From an uncultured Bacteroidales bacterium (lineage in GTDB: Bacteria > Bacteroidota > Bacteroidia > Bacteroidales > Marinilabiliaceae): DNA of 17,326 nucleotides. Location of the stretch: the NCBI GenBank assembly GCA_934717675.1, contig CAKUYZ010000034.1:1-17326 (forward strand), given 5' to 3'. The notes beneath the pieces were generated by a model. That model was not told where the DNA came from and ran no database searches. It saw nothing but the letters and a program-made list of their open reading frames with translations. Position 1 is the first letter of the stretch, and every line of letters starts with the position of its first letter. The translations under genes and the position numbers were made by a program. Below are positions 1 to 8,900 of the stretch, in pieces.

Positions 1-346
1 GGCCGGAATGGAGCGCGGAAGAGACTCGCGGGCCGAGGTCGCGGCCAATGACAGTGGCACCGAGGAGGCAGATTTGCGGCTGCTCCTCCTTGAAGAGGTT
101 GACGACCGCGGAGGTGTGAGGCAGCGAGGTGTATGGGAAGAGGCCCTCGGCGTCGAAGATGTGCACCTTGTCCACGCCATAGGGCATCACCTGCTTCTCG
201 ACGCCATCGAGGTTGTGGCCAATGCAGAGGCACTCGAGCTTCACTCCGAGCTCATTAGCGAGCTTGCGTCCCTTGGTGAGGAGCTCAAGGCTCACATCGG
301 CCACCTTGGCGCCTTCGAGCTCGCAATATACGAATACGTTGTTCAT
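1..346 (-). CDS. etfA: Electron transfer flavoprotein alpha subunit, N-terminal part (runs off the window)
   Basis: This is the first 115 codons of the EtfA/FixB family; the rest lies beyond base 1. The ATG at 346-344 begins MNNVFVYCELEGAKVADVSLE, the usual start of anaerobe-type EtfA, and the part near the window edge contains GATVIGRDLGPRVSSAL, a conserved EtfA N-domain signature. EtfA pairs with EtfB to form the FAD-carrying heterodimer that shuttles electrons between acyl-CoA dehydrogenase-type enzymes and the respiratory or ferredoxin pool. The C-terminal FAD-binding domain is outside the window, so I cannot tell a bifurcating from a simple ETF. The start lies 25 bp after the etfB stop on the same strand, so the two are almost certainly co-transcribed. 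No terminator is visible between them. Confidence 0.95.
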   Translation of the reverse strand, partial: MNNVFVYCELEGAKVADVSLELLTKGRKLANELGVKLECLCIGHNLDGVEKQVMPYGVDKVHIFDAEGLFPYTSLPHTSAVVNLFKEEQPQICLLGATVIGRDLGPRVSSALHSG

Positions 347-371
347 TTGTGTCTTTTCGTGAGTTTGGGTG

Positions 372-1247
372 TTAGCCTATGGTGTTGCTGGCGATGAGCT
401 CTGCCATGAGGCTGTCGATGTCGTTGTCACTGGCCGTGAAGGTCTTGCTCTCTTTGGCCGTGAAGACGATGCTCTTGACGGCCTTGACATTGGTGGGCGA
501 GCCGGCCTTGCCGATTTGGGCTGGGTCGGCATCGATGTCGGCCGCCCCGTATTGCTTGATGGCGAGGTAGGGGCGCGCGGCGTAGAAGGCTTTCTCGTCC
601 TCGTCGGTGAGGGCGGCTATCTCTTGCGTTGTCTTGGCTTTCTTGAACTTCATGACGAGCTTGGCGTTGCGGGAGCGGCAAGGCGCGGCTGATCCGTTGA
701 CGGTGACCACGATGGGGAGCGGCCCCTCAACGGTCTCGACGCCGCCATCGATGTGGCGCTTGGCGGTAATCTTTCCGTCCTTGACGCTCAGGATCTCCTC
801 GGTGTATGTGATCTGGGTGAGGCCGAGTTTCTCAGCCACCTGCGGGCCTACCTGCGCGGTGTCTCCGTCAATGGCCTGACGGCCGCAGAGGATTATGTCA
901 TAGCCGCCAATCTTCTTGATGCCTTGCGCCAAGGTGTAGCTCGTGGCCAAGGTGTCGGCGCCGCCCAGGGCGCGGTCGGTCAGCAGCACCGTCTCGTCAA
1001 CGCCGCGGAAGAGGCCCTCGCGGAGCACCTCGGTGGCCTTGGGCAAGCCCATGGTCAGCATGGTGATGGTGGAGCCTGGGTTGGCATCCTTGAGGCGGAG
1101 CGCCTGCTCAAGGGCGTTGAGGTCCTCGGGGTTGAACACGGCGGGCAGCGCCGCGCGGTTGACGGTCCCTTCGGGAGTCATCGCGTCGGGACCGACATTA
1201 CGAGTGTCGGGCACCTGCTTGGCGAGGACAATGATCTTGTATCCCAT
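372..1247 (-). CDS. etfB: Electron transfer flavoprotein beta subunit
   Basis: A 291-residue EtfB/FixA protein, slightly longer than the common 250-270 residue forms but normal for anaerobic Bacteroidetes. It begins MGYKIIVLAKQVPDT, has the family segment NPEDLNALEQALRLKD (about residues 39-54), and carries the diagnostic nucleotide-binding signature GRQAIDGDTAQVGP at residues 122-135. The later VTVNGSAAPCRSRNAKLVMKFKKA segment is also typical. It works in the cytoplasm with EtfA to relay electrons, probably for an acyl-CoA dehydrogenase encoded further downstream (inferred). The ATG at 1247 is the first in frame after an AT-rich leader containing a Bacteroides -7 element at 1295-1302. It is the first gene of an etfBA unit. 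Confidence 0.97.
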   Translation of the reverse strand: MGYKIIVLAKQVPDTRNVGPDAMTPEGTVNRAALPAVFNPEDLNALEQALRLKDANPGSTITMLTMGLPKATEVLREGLFRGVDETVLLTDRALGGADTLATSYTLAQGIKKIGGYDIILCGRQAIDGDTAQVGPQVAEKLGLTQITYTEEILSVKDGKITAKRHIDGGVETVEGPLPIVVTVNGSAAPCRSRNAKLVMKFKKAKTTQEIAALTDEDEKAFYAARPYLAIKQYGAADIDADPAQIGKAGSPTNVKAVKSIVFTAKESKTFTASDNDIDSLMAELIASNTIG

Positions 1248-1294
1248 TATGTCGTCTAATATTATTAGGTAAATATTTTTTAAGTAGTTAGATA

Positions 1295-1302
1295 CAAAAT
1301 TA
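1295..1302 (-). promoter_or_regulatory. Bacteroides-type -7 element upstream of etfB
   Basis: Read on the minus strand this is TAATTTTG, an exact match to the Bacteroidetes primary sigma factor -7 consensus TAnnTTTG. It sits about 48 bp before the etfB ATG in a very AT-rich leader. A clear TTTG -33 box at the usual 19-21 bp spacing is not seen, so this is a partial promoter match. A short CTAAT/ATTAG inverted repeat lies in the leader at about 1257-1269. Confidence 0.5.
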
Positions 1303-1378
1303 CTTTATTTCGCCGTTATTTCACCCGCCTAGGCCACAAAATGAGGCGATGAAGCGGCCACGCCCCGCAAAAACACGG

Positions 1379-1425
1379 TCAAGGGGCGCGGAAGCCGCCA
1401 CGACAGCCGCTTCCGCGCCCCTTGA
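1379..1425 (-). terminator. Strong hairpin terminator after the LRR surface protein gene
   Basis: Bases 1379-1395 and 1409-1425 are perfect inverted complements (17 bp, GC-rich) around a 13-nt loop. Read on the minus strand, the hairpin starts 20 bp after the stop codon of the 1445-3679 gene. It is followed within a few bases by a run of five T (about 1370-1374). This is the layout of an intrinsic terminator that separates that gene from etfBA. Confidence 0.8.
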
Positions 1426-1444
1426 TATGGAAGATTGAGTCTTT

Positions 1445-3679
1445 TTACCTCTTATGCGCCAGGTGAGCCTGGCCACCACCGCGGATGACGACAATCCCTC
1501 GGCCAGCCGCGCCAACCTTGCGGCCGCTCAGGTCATAGACCTCGGCCTCGGCGGGGTCTACGCCAGGCTCCGGCAGAGCCGTGGGTTTTGTCTCGAAATG
1601 GACCACATAGGTCTCGCCGGCGCGGATGTCATCCACCGTCACCTTGTCTCCCTTGACTATGGTGGCGCAGTCATCGCCCGCCAAGGTGGTGACGGAGCCG
1701 AAGACGTAGCCCTCGTCGGGCAAAACGGTGAGTTTGACGGACGAACCCTTGGGGTCTATGTTAGTTATCGCGCCATGGCCGTCTGTGATGAAGTTGGCCA
1801 GCTTGGCAATCTCAACGAAACAGATTTTGTAGGTCTCCCCCTCATTTTCCACTCTGATGGCGAGCTTGTCTCCATCTGTTAGCAAGATGCCGCAGTCTTG
1901 GCCATCGGCCGTGACCTTGTCATAGGCGTAGCCCTCGGCGGGGATGATGGTGAGAGTGGCGTCGCGGCGGTCAAAGTCGGTGGCCACGATGGAGCCGTGG
2001 CCATCGGTGCGGAACTTGGCCGACGCCGCGAAATCTTTGAAGTTGACCACATAGACGTCGCCATCCTTCACGTCTGGCACCACGAGCCTCTTGCCGTCTT
2101 GCAGAGAGATGGCGCAGTCCGCGCCCTCTTTCGTGAGGCGGTCGTAGACGTATCCGTCCTCAGCCTCTATTATGACCTTTGCCTTCGCGCCCTCGACGCT
2201 CGCGCTTATGACGCGGCCACGGCCATCGGTGGTGAAGAAGACTTCCGGCTCCGCCTTCTCGAAGATGAAGACAATGTCGTCTCCATCGGCAAGGTCGGAG
2301 AAAGAGACTCGGCCATCGGCCGAGGGACCCACGCCTTCAAGCAGTTGGCCATTTTTCTCCACACGGCTGAACTTGTAGCCATCGTTGGCCTCTACGCAGA
2401 CCGTGGCGGCCGTGGCGGAGGTGAACTTCTGGCTCTTGATGACTCCGTTCTTGGCGGAGAAGGTGACACGGGATGAGAAATAGACGGTTATGACGTCGTC
2501 TTTCTGAAGGCTGTCGAACCTTATCTTGCCATCGTCTCGCACCGTAAAGGACACCGCCTCGCCCCCGTCCCTCTCGGCGCGGTTGAGGCTGAAGCCGGCA
2601 TAGGGCGTGGCCACCACGATGGACCAGTCGGCAAAGCCGCTATAGAGCTTCACGAAACCGTTGCCATCGGTCAGATACCTAACGCTGAGCGAGTTGTTGT
2701 CCACCTCCTCATATTTGAGGTTGCCAGACAGCCCCCACAACTTCTCATATTTCTCCCTCGTGCCAGCGGGAATCTTGACCGTGGCCTGTCCATCAATGTG
2801 GAGCGTTATCTCCACTGGCTCGTCCATGGCCACGGTTATCTCTTTGGGCCATCCGGCGGCAAAGGCGTCTGCGGCAACGTCGCGGAGGGTGCTGGGCAGG
2901 TAGAGCGCGTCAAAATAGACATTGTCAAAAGCCTGCTTGCCGATGATGGCCACGCCCTCGGGGACGACAAGGTTCTTGACTTTCTGGCATTCATAGAAAG
3001 CCCTGTCTCCAATAGAGACGAGCGAGGAGGGGAGCGTGAGTTGAGACAAGTTGTTGCATAAGGCAAATGCGTTGGCCGGGATTTCCGTCACACCCTCGGG
3101 AATCTCCACCGACGACATTGAGAGGCGGTAGAAAGCGGCCTGGCCGATCTTGCGGAGCGAGGATGGGAGCGAGAGCGACGTGACGCGGAAACGGTCATAG
3201 AAAGCGCTGTCCGCCACCTCCACCACGCCATCGGGGATGTTGACCGCCGTGACTCCGCCGCCACTTGTGATGGCCTTCTTCATATCCGCCATATAGACCA
3301 CGCCGCCTGATGCTCGGAACGAGGTGTTGGCCGGGTCGACGGTTATGCCCGTTATCTGATTGCCGCTAAAGGCGTTGGCAGCGATGCGGGTGACCGAGGC
3401 GGGGATGGAGACATTGGCGCAGTTTGTGGCCGCGTCTTTGGCCACGCTCGTCACGGCATATTCCACGCCGTCTATCGTCACAGAGGCGGGGATGACGTTG
3501 GTGCTTGTGGCCCAATCGGGTTTACAGGATACCACCTCGGCGGTGGCGGGGTCAGTCCCCGTGATCCTATAGCGCCCACCGTCATAGTCCACCACGCCGT
3601 CGGCCCAAGCGGGGGTGACAGCCAATGCGGCGATGAAGGGCAGCAGCCCGAAAGAAAACTTTGTAATTCCCATATTCAT
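1445..3679 (-). CDS. BspA-like leucine-rich repeat surface protein with InlB-like repeats and a C-terminal sorting segment
   Basis: A 744-residue secreted protein. Residues 1-26 form a signal peptide (MNMGITKFSFGLLPFIAALA, cleavage likely after AWA). Residues about 70-285 are BspA-type leucine-rich repeats (LRR_5), seen as recurring units such as IPASVTRIAANAF, LPSSLRKIGQAAF and VPEGVAIIGKQAF. Residues about 332-698 are five divergent InlB/Listeria-Bacteroides-like repeats of about 70 residues. Residues 713-744 (EVYDLSGRKV, GIVVIRGG, then a basic end) resemble the C-terminal sorting domain of type IX secretion cargo. A longer in-frame reading starts at 3808, but its extra 43 residues would bury the signal peptide, so I start at 3679 (3673 is also possible). 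Surface adhesion or ligand binding is the family's usual role; the ligand is unknown. Confidence 0.88.
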   Translation of the reverse strand: MNMGITKFSFGLLPFIAALAVTPAWADGVVDYDGGRYRITGTDPATAEVVSCKPDWATSTNVIPASVTIDGVEYAVTSVAKDAATNCANVSIPASVTRIAANAFSGNQITGITVDPANTSFRASGGVVYMADMKKAITSGGGVTAVNIPDGVVEVADSAFYDRFRVTSLSLPSSLRKIGQAAFYRLSMSSVEIPEGVTEIPANAFALCNNLSQLTLPSSLVSIGDRAFYECQKVKNLVVPEGVAIIGKQAFDNVYFDALYLPSTLRDVAADAFAAGWPKEITVAMDEPVEITLHIDGQATVKIPAGTREKYEKLWGLSGNLKYEEVDNNSLSVRYLTDGNGFVKLYSGFADWSIVVATPYAGFSLNRAERDGGEAVSFTVRDDGKIRFDSLQKDDVITVYFSSRVTFSAKNGVIKSQKFTSATAATVCVEANDGYKFSRVEKNGQLLEGVGPSADGRVSFSDLADGDDIVFIFEKAEPEVFFTTDGRGRVISASVEGAKAKVIIEAEDGYVYDRLTKEGADCAISLQDGKRLVVPDVKDGDVYVVNFKDFAASAKFRTDGHGSIVATDFDRRDATLTIIPAEGYAYDKVTADGQDCGILLTDGDKLAIRVENEGETYKICFVEIAKLANFITDGHGAITNIDPKGSSVKLTVLPDEGYVFGSVTTLAGDDCATIVKGDKVTVDDIRAGETYVVHFETKPTALPEPGVDPAEAEVYDLSGRKVGAAGRGIVVIRGGGQAHLAHKR
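1586..2686 (-). repeat. Five tandem InlB-like protein repeats of about 70 residues within the surface protein
   Basis: The repeats cover residues about 332-403, 404-476, 477-549, 552-624 and 626-698. Shared marks are a start like F-x-TDGHG or TDGRG, a central DGY or EGY followed by a hydrophobic-x-x-V pattern, and an end like DGDVYVVNF or AGETYVVHF. The last three copies are closest to each other, which suggests more recent duplication. They are diverged at the DNA level, so they are protein rather than nucleotide repeats. Confidence 0.75.
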
Positions 3680-3796
3680 AGTAGTTGTTGATCTTTTGCG
3701 CCATTTGCGGACTAATGCCGCCCAGCCATACTTCATTTGGTATCTTTCTACGGCAAGCGGCGTGCCAATGTTGTGTCCCCATCGGTTAAAAGCAGT

Positions 3797-3832
3797 GAAA
3801 AACCCCACCCCGCCACAGGTGGCGGAGCGGGG
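3797..3832 (-). terminator. Probable intrinsic terminator after the lipoprotein gene
   Basis: The core stem pairs 3810-3815 with 3820-3825 around the 4-nt loop CAGG. Bases 3803-3806 and 3829-3832 (CCCC/GGGG) extend it across a 3x3 internal loop. On the minus strand it lies about 30 bp after the stop of the 3864-4586 gene and runs straight into TTTTT (3798-3802). No -7-like promoter was found in the rest of the 3680-3863 gap. Confidence 0.6.
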
Positions 3833-3863
3833 CTGCGATTCTTTGCACTATGAGACGGGTGGT

Positions 3864-4586
3864 TTACTCGTCAAGGGCGGAGAACTCGGGCATCAACTTG
3901 CCTGCCTGCCCAAGAGAGATGGACTTGTTGGTGGTGTTGGGTATGTAGGTTATCAGGAGATACTTGTAGTTCTGAACCTTCACCCCAACTATAACATTGT
4001 CATTTGAGAACATAACTATCTCATCATTCGCTCCAACGGGCCTATAGCGTTCGCCAAGGAACTTCACTATTTCAGCGGAATAGCTAGTCTTGACAATTAC
4101 TATTACAGCCTCAAGACCCGATTCCCCGAAGCCATACGACACAAGTTCCGCCGCGTCGGAGCCGCCGTTCAACACAACTAAAGTCTCGTCTTCGCTACTG
4201 ACCTCGCGGGTGTCATGGCTCAGCACCTCGCTCCTGGAAGCACCCCACTCCACGTACGGCTCCTTGTAGGTGTTGTATCGCGGGTTGACGATGACCGAGG
4301 CGTAGGCGCTTTTGCCCTTGGAGTCGGTGGCCTTGACGCGGGTCTCGCCCACAAACAAGGCCGTGAGGAGGCCATCGTCGTCCACCTTGGCGACGAAGTC
4401 GTCATCGACAGTCCAAGTGACGGAGCGGTTGTCCTTGACACTCATCTGCTTGGTGCCGTCTTGGTAGAGAGACACCTTGGTGGTGTTGAGTTCGAGGGCT
4501 GTGTCTTTGTCGTCATCGTCGGAGCAAGAGACCGCGGTGAGGGAGAAGAGGACGGTGAGGGCGCAAAAAATCTTTGCTGCTTTCAT
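3864..4586 (-). CDS. Lipoprotein with a bacterial Ig-like (BIG2-type) domain
   Basis: A 240-residue predicted lipoprotein. Residues 1-20 are a lipoprotein signal peptide ending in the lipobox AVSC with Cys21 as the lipidated residue. Ser and four Asp follow, the acidic pattern that in Bacteroidetes favours export to the outer face of the outer membrane. Residues about 32-99 fit a BIG2-like Ig domain: a TTKVSLYQDGTKQMSV strand pattern, VTWTVDDDFVAKVDDDGLLTAL and VGETRVKATDSKGKSA. The remaining 140 residues are mixed beta/alpha and match nothing I recognise. It lies 104 bp downstream of the last gene of the kinase-ATPase operon on the same strand. That gap has no obvious promoter or terminator, so read-through from the operon is possible, but I see no functional tie. 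Confidence 0.82.
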   Translation of the reverse strand: MKAAKIFCALTVLFSLTAVSCSDDDDKDTALELNTTKVSLYQDGTKQMSVKDNRSVTWTVDDDFVAKVDDDGLLTALFVGETRVKATDSKGKSAYASVIVNPRYNTYKEPYVEWGASRSEVLSHDTREVSSEDETLVVLNGGSDAAELVSYGFGESGLEAVIVIVKTSYSAEIVKFLGERYRPVGANDEIVMFSNDNVIVGVKVQNYKYLLITYIPNTTNKSISLGQAGKLMPEFSALDE

Positions 4587-4658
4587 AATTTTGGATGTTT
4601 AAAATTGATTACGGACACAAAGGAATGGAAAGTCCGCCACTTTGCGCCATCCCAAACC

Positions 4659-4673
4659 GTCCACCTTGTCCAT
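4659..4673 (-). repeat. 15-bp boundary repeat, downstream copy
   Basis: On the minus strand this reads ATGGACAAGGTGGAC. It matches 14 of 15 bases of the plus-strand ATGGACAAGATGGAC at 17244-17258, upstream of the operon's first gene. It lies just after the stop of the last operon gene (4691). The flanks of the two copies differ. It may be a genome-wide intergenic repeat of a 9-bp TGGACAAGA-like unit, or a protein-binding site. Confidence 0.4.
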
Positions 4674-4690
4674 GCGGGCCTTATGGGCAG

Positions 4691-5239
4691 CTAGAGCATC
4701 TGAATGTCAGTCACTTCACCTCGAGTGCGGTAGTTCCACTCGTCATCGCCCCTAATGACCCTCTCGGCCTCCAGCGGGCACCCCTTGCGAATGCGGTGGA
4801 TGAAAGCCAGATCTCCCTCCATAAGGCTGCCGTTTTTGCAACCGACAACACGCAGGGCGTTGCCATGCGCCACGCGCTCCACCACAAATGTCACCTCGCG
4901 GTTAAGATACCCCACTTTCAGGCTACTTCCCGCCGCTAGCTTGTCTGGGTAGACGGAGCCGTCGGCATAGTCAATCTGGCTGTCGAAGTCGAGCCTGCGG
5001 TTGTAGTCCGCCCAAGAGTCGTAGCCCAGATATTGCGCTATGGTGTTGAGGGTGAACTCGGTGGCCTCTCGGGCATCGTCAATATTGCCCATAAGCCTCT
5101 TCAGAGTGGTGGCCCCTATGGAGCGACTGGTGCGCTCAACCATCTGCGCGGCCAATGAGGTGAAGTCTTTGGCCTGTTCGAAGCTTAGACCCGATTTCTC
5201 TTTTATCTCCGCTATTATGATGTCACTCAATACTTTCAT
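4691..5239 (-). CDS. Protein with HTH-like N-terminus, last gene of the kinase-ATPase operon
   Basis: A 182-residue cytoplasmic protein (no signal peptide or membrane segment). Residues about 1-82 look like a helical HTH-type module often seen at the N-terminus of Bacteroidetes proteins: SRSIGATTLKRLMG (38-51), then FTLNTIAQYLGYDSWADYN (62-80). Residues about 105-165 are beta-rich (LKVGYLNREVTFVV, ALRVVGCKNGSLMEGDLAFI) and resemble a small barrel. The reading frame could extend up to 5296, but the ATG at 5239 overlaps the stop of the phosphatase gene (ATGA), the classic coupling arrangement, so I start there. Co-translation with the phosphatase suggests a regulator, adaptor or phosphorylation target of the system. 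DNA binding is possible but unproven. Confidence 0.75.
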   Translation of the reverse strand: MKVLSDIIIAEIKEKSGLSFEQAKDFTSLAAQMVERTSRSIGATTLKRLMGNIDDAREATEFTLNTIAQYLGYDSWADYNRRLDFDSQIDYADGSVYPDKLAAGSSLKVGYLNREVTFVVERVAHGNALRVVGCKNGSLMEGDLAFIHRIRKGCPLEAERVIRGDDEWNYRTRGEVTDIQML

Positions 5240-5943
5240 ATCTCTTTGATTTTTATGCGCACCAAGGTGTAGTTGTCCGCCATCTGGCCATCGCATTGGC
5301 CCAGGAACTCTGTGAGCCCCGCTTCATCTTGCGGGAGTGAGAGTATGTCCGCCCCGCGATACAGGCCGTCGGAACACAGCAACAGCTGGTCCGCTGGGCG
5401 GAGGGACAGGGACAGGACGGAGGGGCGGGCGTCGGCATCATCTTCCCCCATAAGACACCTGGTGACGGCAGAAGAGTATCTCCTCACCTGGGTTGGCGTG
5501 GGTTCCCCCGACTGGCGCAGCATGTTGAGTACGGAATGATCTTCCGTTTGGCAGATCACGCGGCCATCCCTCACCACATAGCCACGGCAATCTCCCAGCC
5601 ACGCCAGCACTACCCGCCCGTCAGTCACAATGGCCGCCACAGCCACCGCGCCCATATGCCTGACACCCAATGCCAACCGCCTCAACGCCAAGCTGTCATC
5701 GGCAAACGGGAACGCCTCGGCAAGGACGGCTTCCGCCGTCTTGGTGGCGCAATGCGCCTGGACATAGTCCACCAAGGCGTCGACCACCACACGCGCGGCC
5801 ACCTCTCCGCAGGAGTACCCTCCCATGCCGTCGGCCACCACGGCTAGGAGAGAGCCCCCCGGCAACGGCGAGACTTTGAAGCAATCTTGGTTAACGGCCC
5901 TGCGGCCTATGCCGGAGTATGTGAAAATGTCGCACTCGGTCAT
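5236..5943 (-). CDS. PPM/PP2C-family Ser/Thr protein phosphatase
   Basis: A 235-residue single-domain PPM phosphatase, the normal length for bacterial stand-alone members. The family motifs appear in order: GRRAVNQD (13-20, usual form RxxNED), VADGMGG (36-42, metal-binding Asp38 and Gly39), WLGDCRGYVVRDG (115-127), CSDGLY (190-195, metal-binding Asp192) and ADNYTLVRI (222-230, metal-binding Asp223). All metal ligands are kept, so it should be an active Mn/Mg-dependent phosphatase. It starts 8 bp after the stop of the DptH-like gene and overlaps the next gene by an ATGA. The natural partner in the operon is the kinase in the 12915-17069 protein; it would reverse phosphorylation of that kinase or of the ATPases. 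This pairing is inferred from context. Confidence 0.93.
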   Translation of the reverse strand: MTECDIFTYSGIGRRAVNQDCFKVSPLPGGSLLAVVADGMGGYSCGEVAARVVVDALVDYVQAHCATKTAEAVLAEAFPFADDSLALRRLALGVRHMGAVAVAAIVTDGRVVLAWLGDCRGYVVRDGRVICQTEDHSVLNMLRQSGEPTPTQVRRYSSAVTRCLMGEDDADARPSVLSLSLRPADQLLLCSDGLYRGADILSLPQDEAGLTEFLGQCDGQMADNYTLVRIKIKEI

Positions 5944-5951
5944 TCTATGGC

Positions 5952-8900
5952 CTATAGGGAGCCTCCGCCGCTCTTAGAGACGCGAGGGCGGACGCATATT
6001 TTTATGGGTTGGTGCGTGATGGACGCGTCGGACGACGAGCTTGCCCACAGGAAGGCCTCGCCCGAGCCCAGCCCCGCCATATCGGATGGCTGAAGGCTCT
6101 GAAGGGCAATAACGGCCTGCTGCACGTGCTTGACCCACGCTGGCGACGTGAACCGGTGGAGCAACACAATGGAGCTGAGCTCTATGATGGCGTCGGGCAA
6201 ACTCATGGGGTCTTGAGAGGCTATCATGATGGAGACGCCCTTATGACGCATCTCGCTGATTGCGGAGGTGACGGGCCCAACCTGCTCCGGACTGTTCATA
6301 TATTTATGCGCCTCGTCAAAGACCACGAATTTGTTGAACTCCTTGCCATCCGCATTCTTAACCGAGGCGAATATGTTAAGCATGACGACAAAGAGTCCCA
6401 TGGCCTCGTCCCCCTCAATAAATTCGTCTCGCAAGTCCACTATTATGAGCCGGCCAGGGCGCAGGCGGCTTCCTAGCGACACGGAATCGTCAATATAATC
6501 TTCGGCGAAGAGCAATTTTTGCGTAGCCAGAGACTTCTGAGCCGCAGGCATCAACTGGTCGGCCTCCACACCGCTCTTGATGTTGGCGAGCGTCATGTCA
6601 TGCCGGCATGCCTTCATGATTTGTTTGAGCTGCTTGACATAGGTAGCGTCTCCACCCTTCGCGCCGAGGAGGAACATCCAGTCCTCCACACTAAGCTCCC
6701 TCGCGGCGAACGATATGGGCTGCACCTCTATGCCGGGATACTCATTGCGCCGCGCCTCCACCTGGCTGGCCGGCGTGAGCAGGACCACGTCCGCAATGCT
6801 GCCCGGCTCGGCCCCATACTCGGCCTTGAGCTTAGCGAGCTGTCGGGCGTCGTCATTGGGAAAGACCATGGACGTAAATTCTGGCGCATAGTCCATACTT
6901 GCGCTGTAATGGAATATGACACTAGCCAATGGGGCCGGCAGCTCATTGACAGACGGGAACTCTTTGAGCGTGGCCTCGACCACGGTGCCTATGGTGTAGC
7001 TCTTGCCGGCGCCCTGCACGCCGAAGAGGCTTATGGTGTTGCATTTGTTAAGGTCTAGAGCCACAGTGCGCTTGCCGGCCTTGGTATTCCCCAAGATGGC
7101 GAACTGCGGCGATGGCTTGTCATTGCCAATGAAAATGTCTGGCACGAGTTCACCACCCTCCGCTTTCTTTGGAGCCTCCGCCTGTGCCTCCTGCCGCGGC
7201 TCTGCGGGTGGGCATGACTTGTGAGCGGTGACCTTGCTGGGCTGCGGAGCCGCCTCGCTAACTTCTGGCTTAGGATGGGACTGCGCTTCGGCTTTGGCAG
7301 CCACGGCCTGCTCGGCCTCCTTAGCCTCTTTCGCCCGCTTGGCCTCTTTTGCTTCCTTTGCCAAGGCATAGAGGTGGCTGACAATGGCCTCTTTTCGCCG
7401 AGGCTCAAAGCAAGACACCACACTTGGCATTGGCGCCACGTCAGCACTAGCCAAAACGCTGTCTGTCACGCCTTTGCCGAGCATAAAGAGCGTCATGCCG
7501 TCCACATCGACCTTAGAGAGAGGTTCTGCCTGAGCGGCATTGAACACCAAGGCCATATGCATAATTTGAAGCGCAAGGCCATCTTCTAGCGTCTGTATGA
7601 CAGTTTTGTAAGCTTCGGCCACGTCTTTGCCCATCAGCCCGAAGCGGCACGCCTTGGCCAAATAGAACGCCAATATGTCTCGCAGCTCCAACGTTCTAAT
7701 CTCGCGGTCTAGCAGGTCTTTGCCATCGGGAGCCACGCCGAAATGCCGGCGGATGGCCGCCTCCGTTACCCCGCAACGAACCTTCAGATCTTCTCGCAAC
7801 TCATCGCTGTCATCGACCCCGCAAACCACGCACAAGACCCTGAAAATCAGAGTGCGGCTCTCTGCGTCAATATTGACCAGGAGGACGTCCGCCACCCCAC
7901 TCTTTTCATCATCGCATCCCTCAAAAATGTCTCGGTGGAGATATATGGGGACAATGAACGCCTCATCTAACAGCCCATTTTTTTGCAAGAACCGTTTAGC
8001 CAACACAATGCGCAGAACATCATCACGCCCAGCGGCAGCCCCACCTGGCTGAAAAATGACGGAGCCGCTGACGGCCCTGACGTCTTCAATAAACTCGGCC
8101 ATTTGGCCACCTTGCGGGTCAATGCCCACACTGGCAAACTGAGGCCCCACGATGGCGTCGGACTCGCAAGTCCTCCCCACGGTGAGGAATGACGGTGTGA
8201 CGAGCGAAGCGCGCCCCGGCACATAGTCCAACAGATATGGAGCGGCGGCACGCCCCTCGGCCACAGGGCTGTCATAGAACTCCGGTCCCATATTCTTATC
8301 GAACGTGACAACCCAGTCGGAGACACTGTGGACGAAGCTGAGGAGCATCTTGTCATGCTCCGAGAGCGAAAGGCACGTGGCCGGCACCGACTCCTCCACA
8401 AGAGAAGACATCTGCGACGCTGCCAAATCTTGAAGTCGGCCAATAATGTCAACCCCCACGTTGGCGCCCTTTGAGAGCGGCGAGCGCATGGGTTCGCACG
8501 ACACGTATCGGCTCCAGCCCGTAATGGCCTCGCCATCCTCGGGTCGCAGCAGGCTGCGGCAAATGGTTCCGTTGAGGAAGAAAGAGCGGCCGTGAGCATC
8601 GGGTCTGGCAAATGACAACTTGGCTGGGAAAGGGTTCACAAGGAACGAGATGTGTGCCAAATAGTCATCGTGCGCATTGATGAAATCGTCTAGCGTGTTT
8701 ATTGAGTAGCGCAGCTTGGGGAAGAGGCGGTTGCTAGAGGCCTGTGAGAACCGCTCGGCCAAGTCCGACACGTTGTACTCCGGATTGACCAGCTCGCCCA
8801 ACGCGGCTCCTGGCTTGAAGAGCGCGGCGTCGGCAGAGAAAAGGCGGACCTCATAGGTCAGCCCTCCCGGCCTGCTCTTGACCAGACGCTCCAGGGCGAT

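Noticed and set aside
753..1259. Long plus-strand open frames opposite etfB and other genes (also around 14073-14888 and 6519-7058)
   Set aside because: They lie antisense to well-supported genes, have low-complexity compositions typical of reverse-complement GC-rich coding sequence, and show no domain or start context.
3680..3808. N-terminal 43-residue extension of the LRR protein
   Set aside because: It would place a good signal peptide in the middle of the protein; the ATG at 3679 gives a normal secreted start.
5240..5296. N-terminal 19-residue extension of the small HTH-like protein
   Set aside because: It would overlap the phosphatase coding sequence by 61 bp; the ATGA overlap at 5236-5239 is the usual coupled start.
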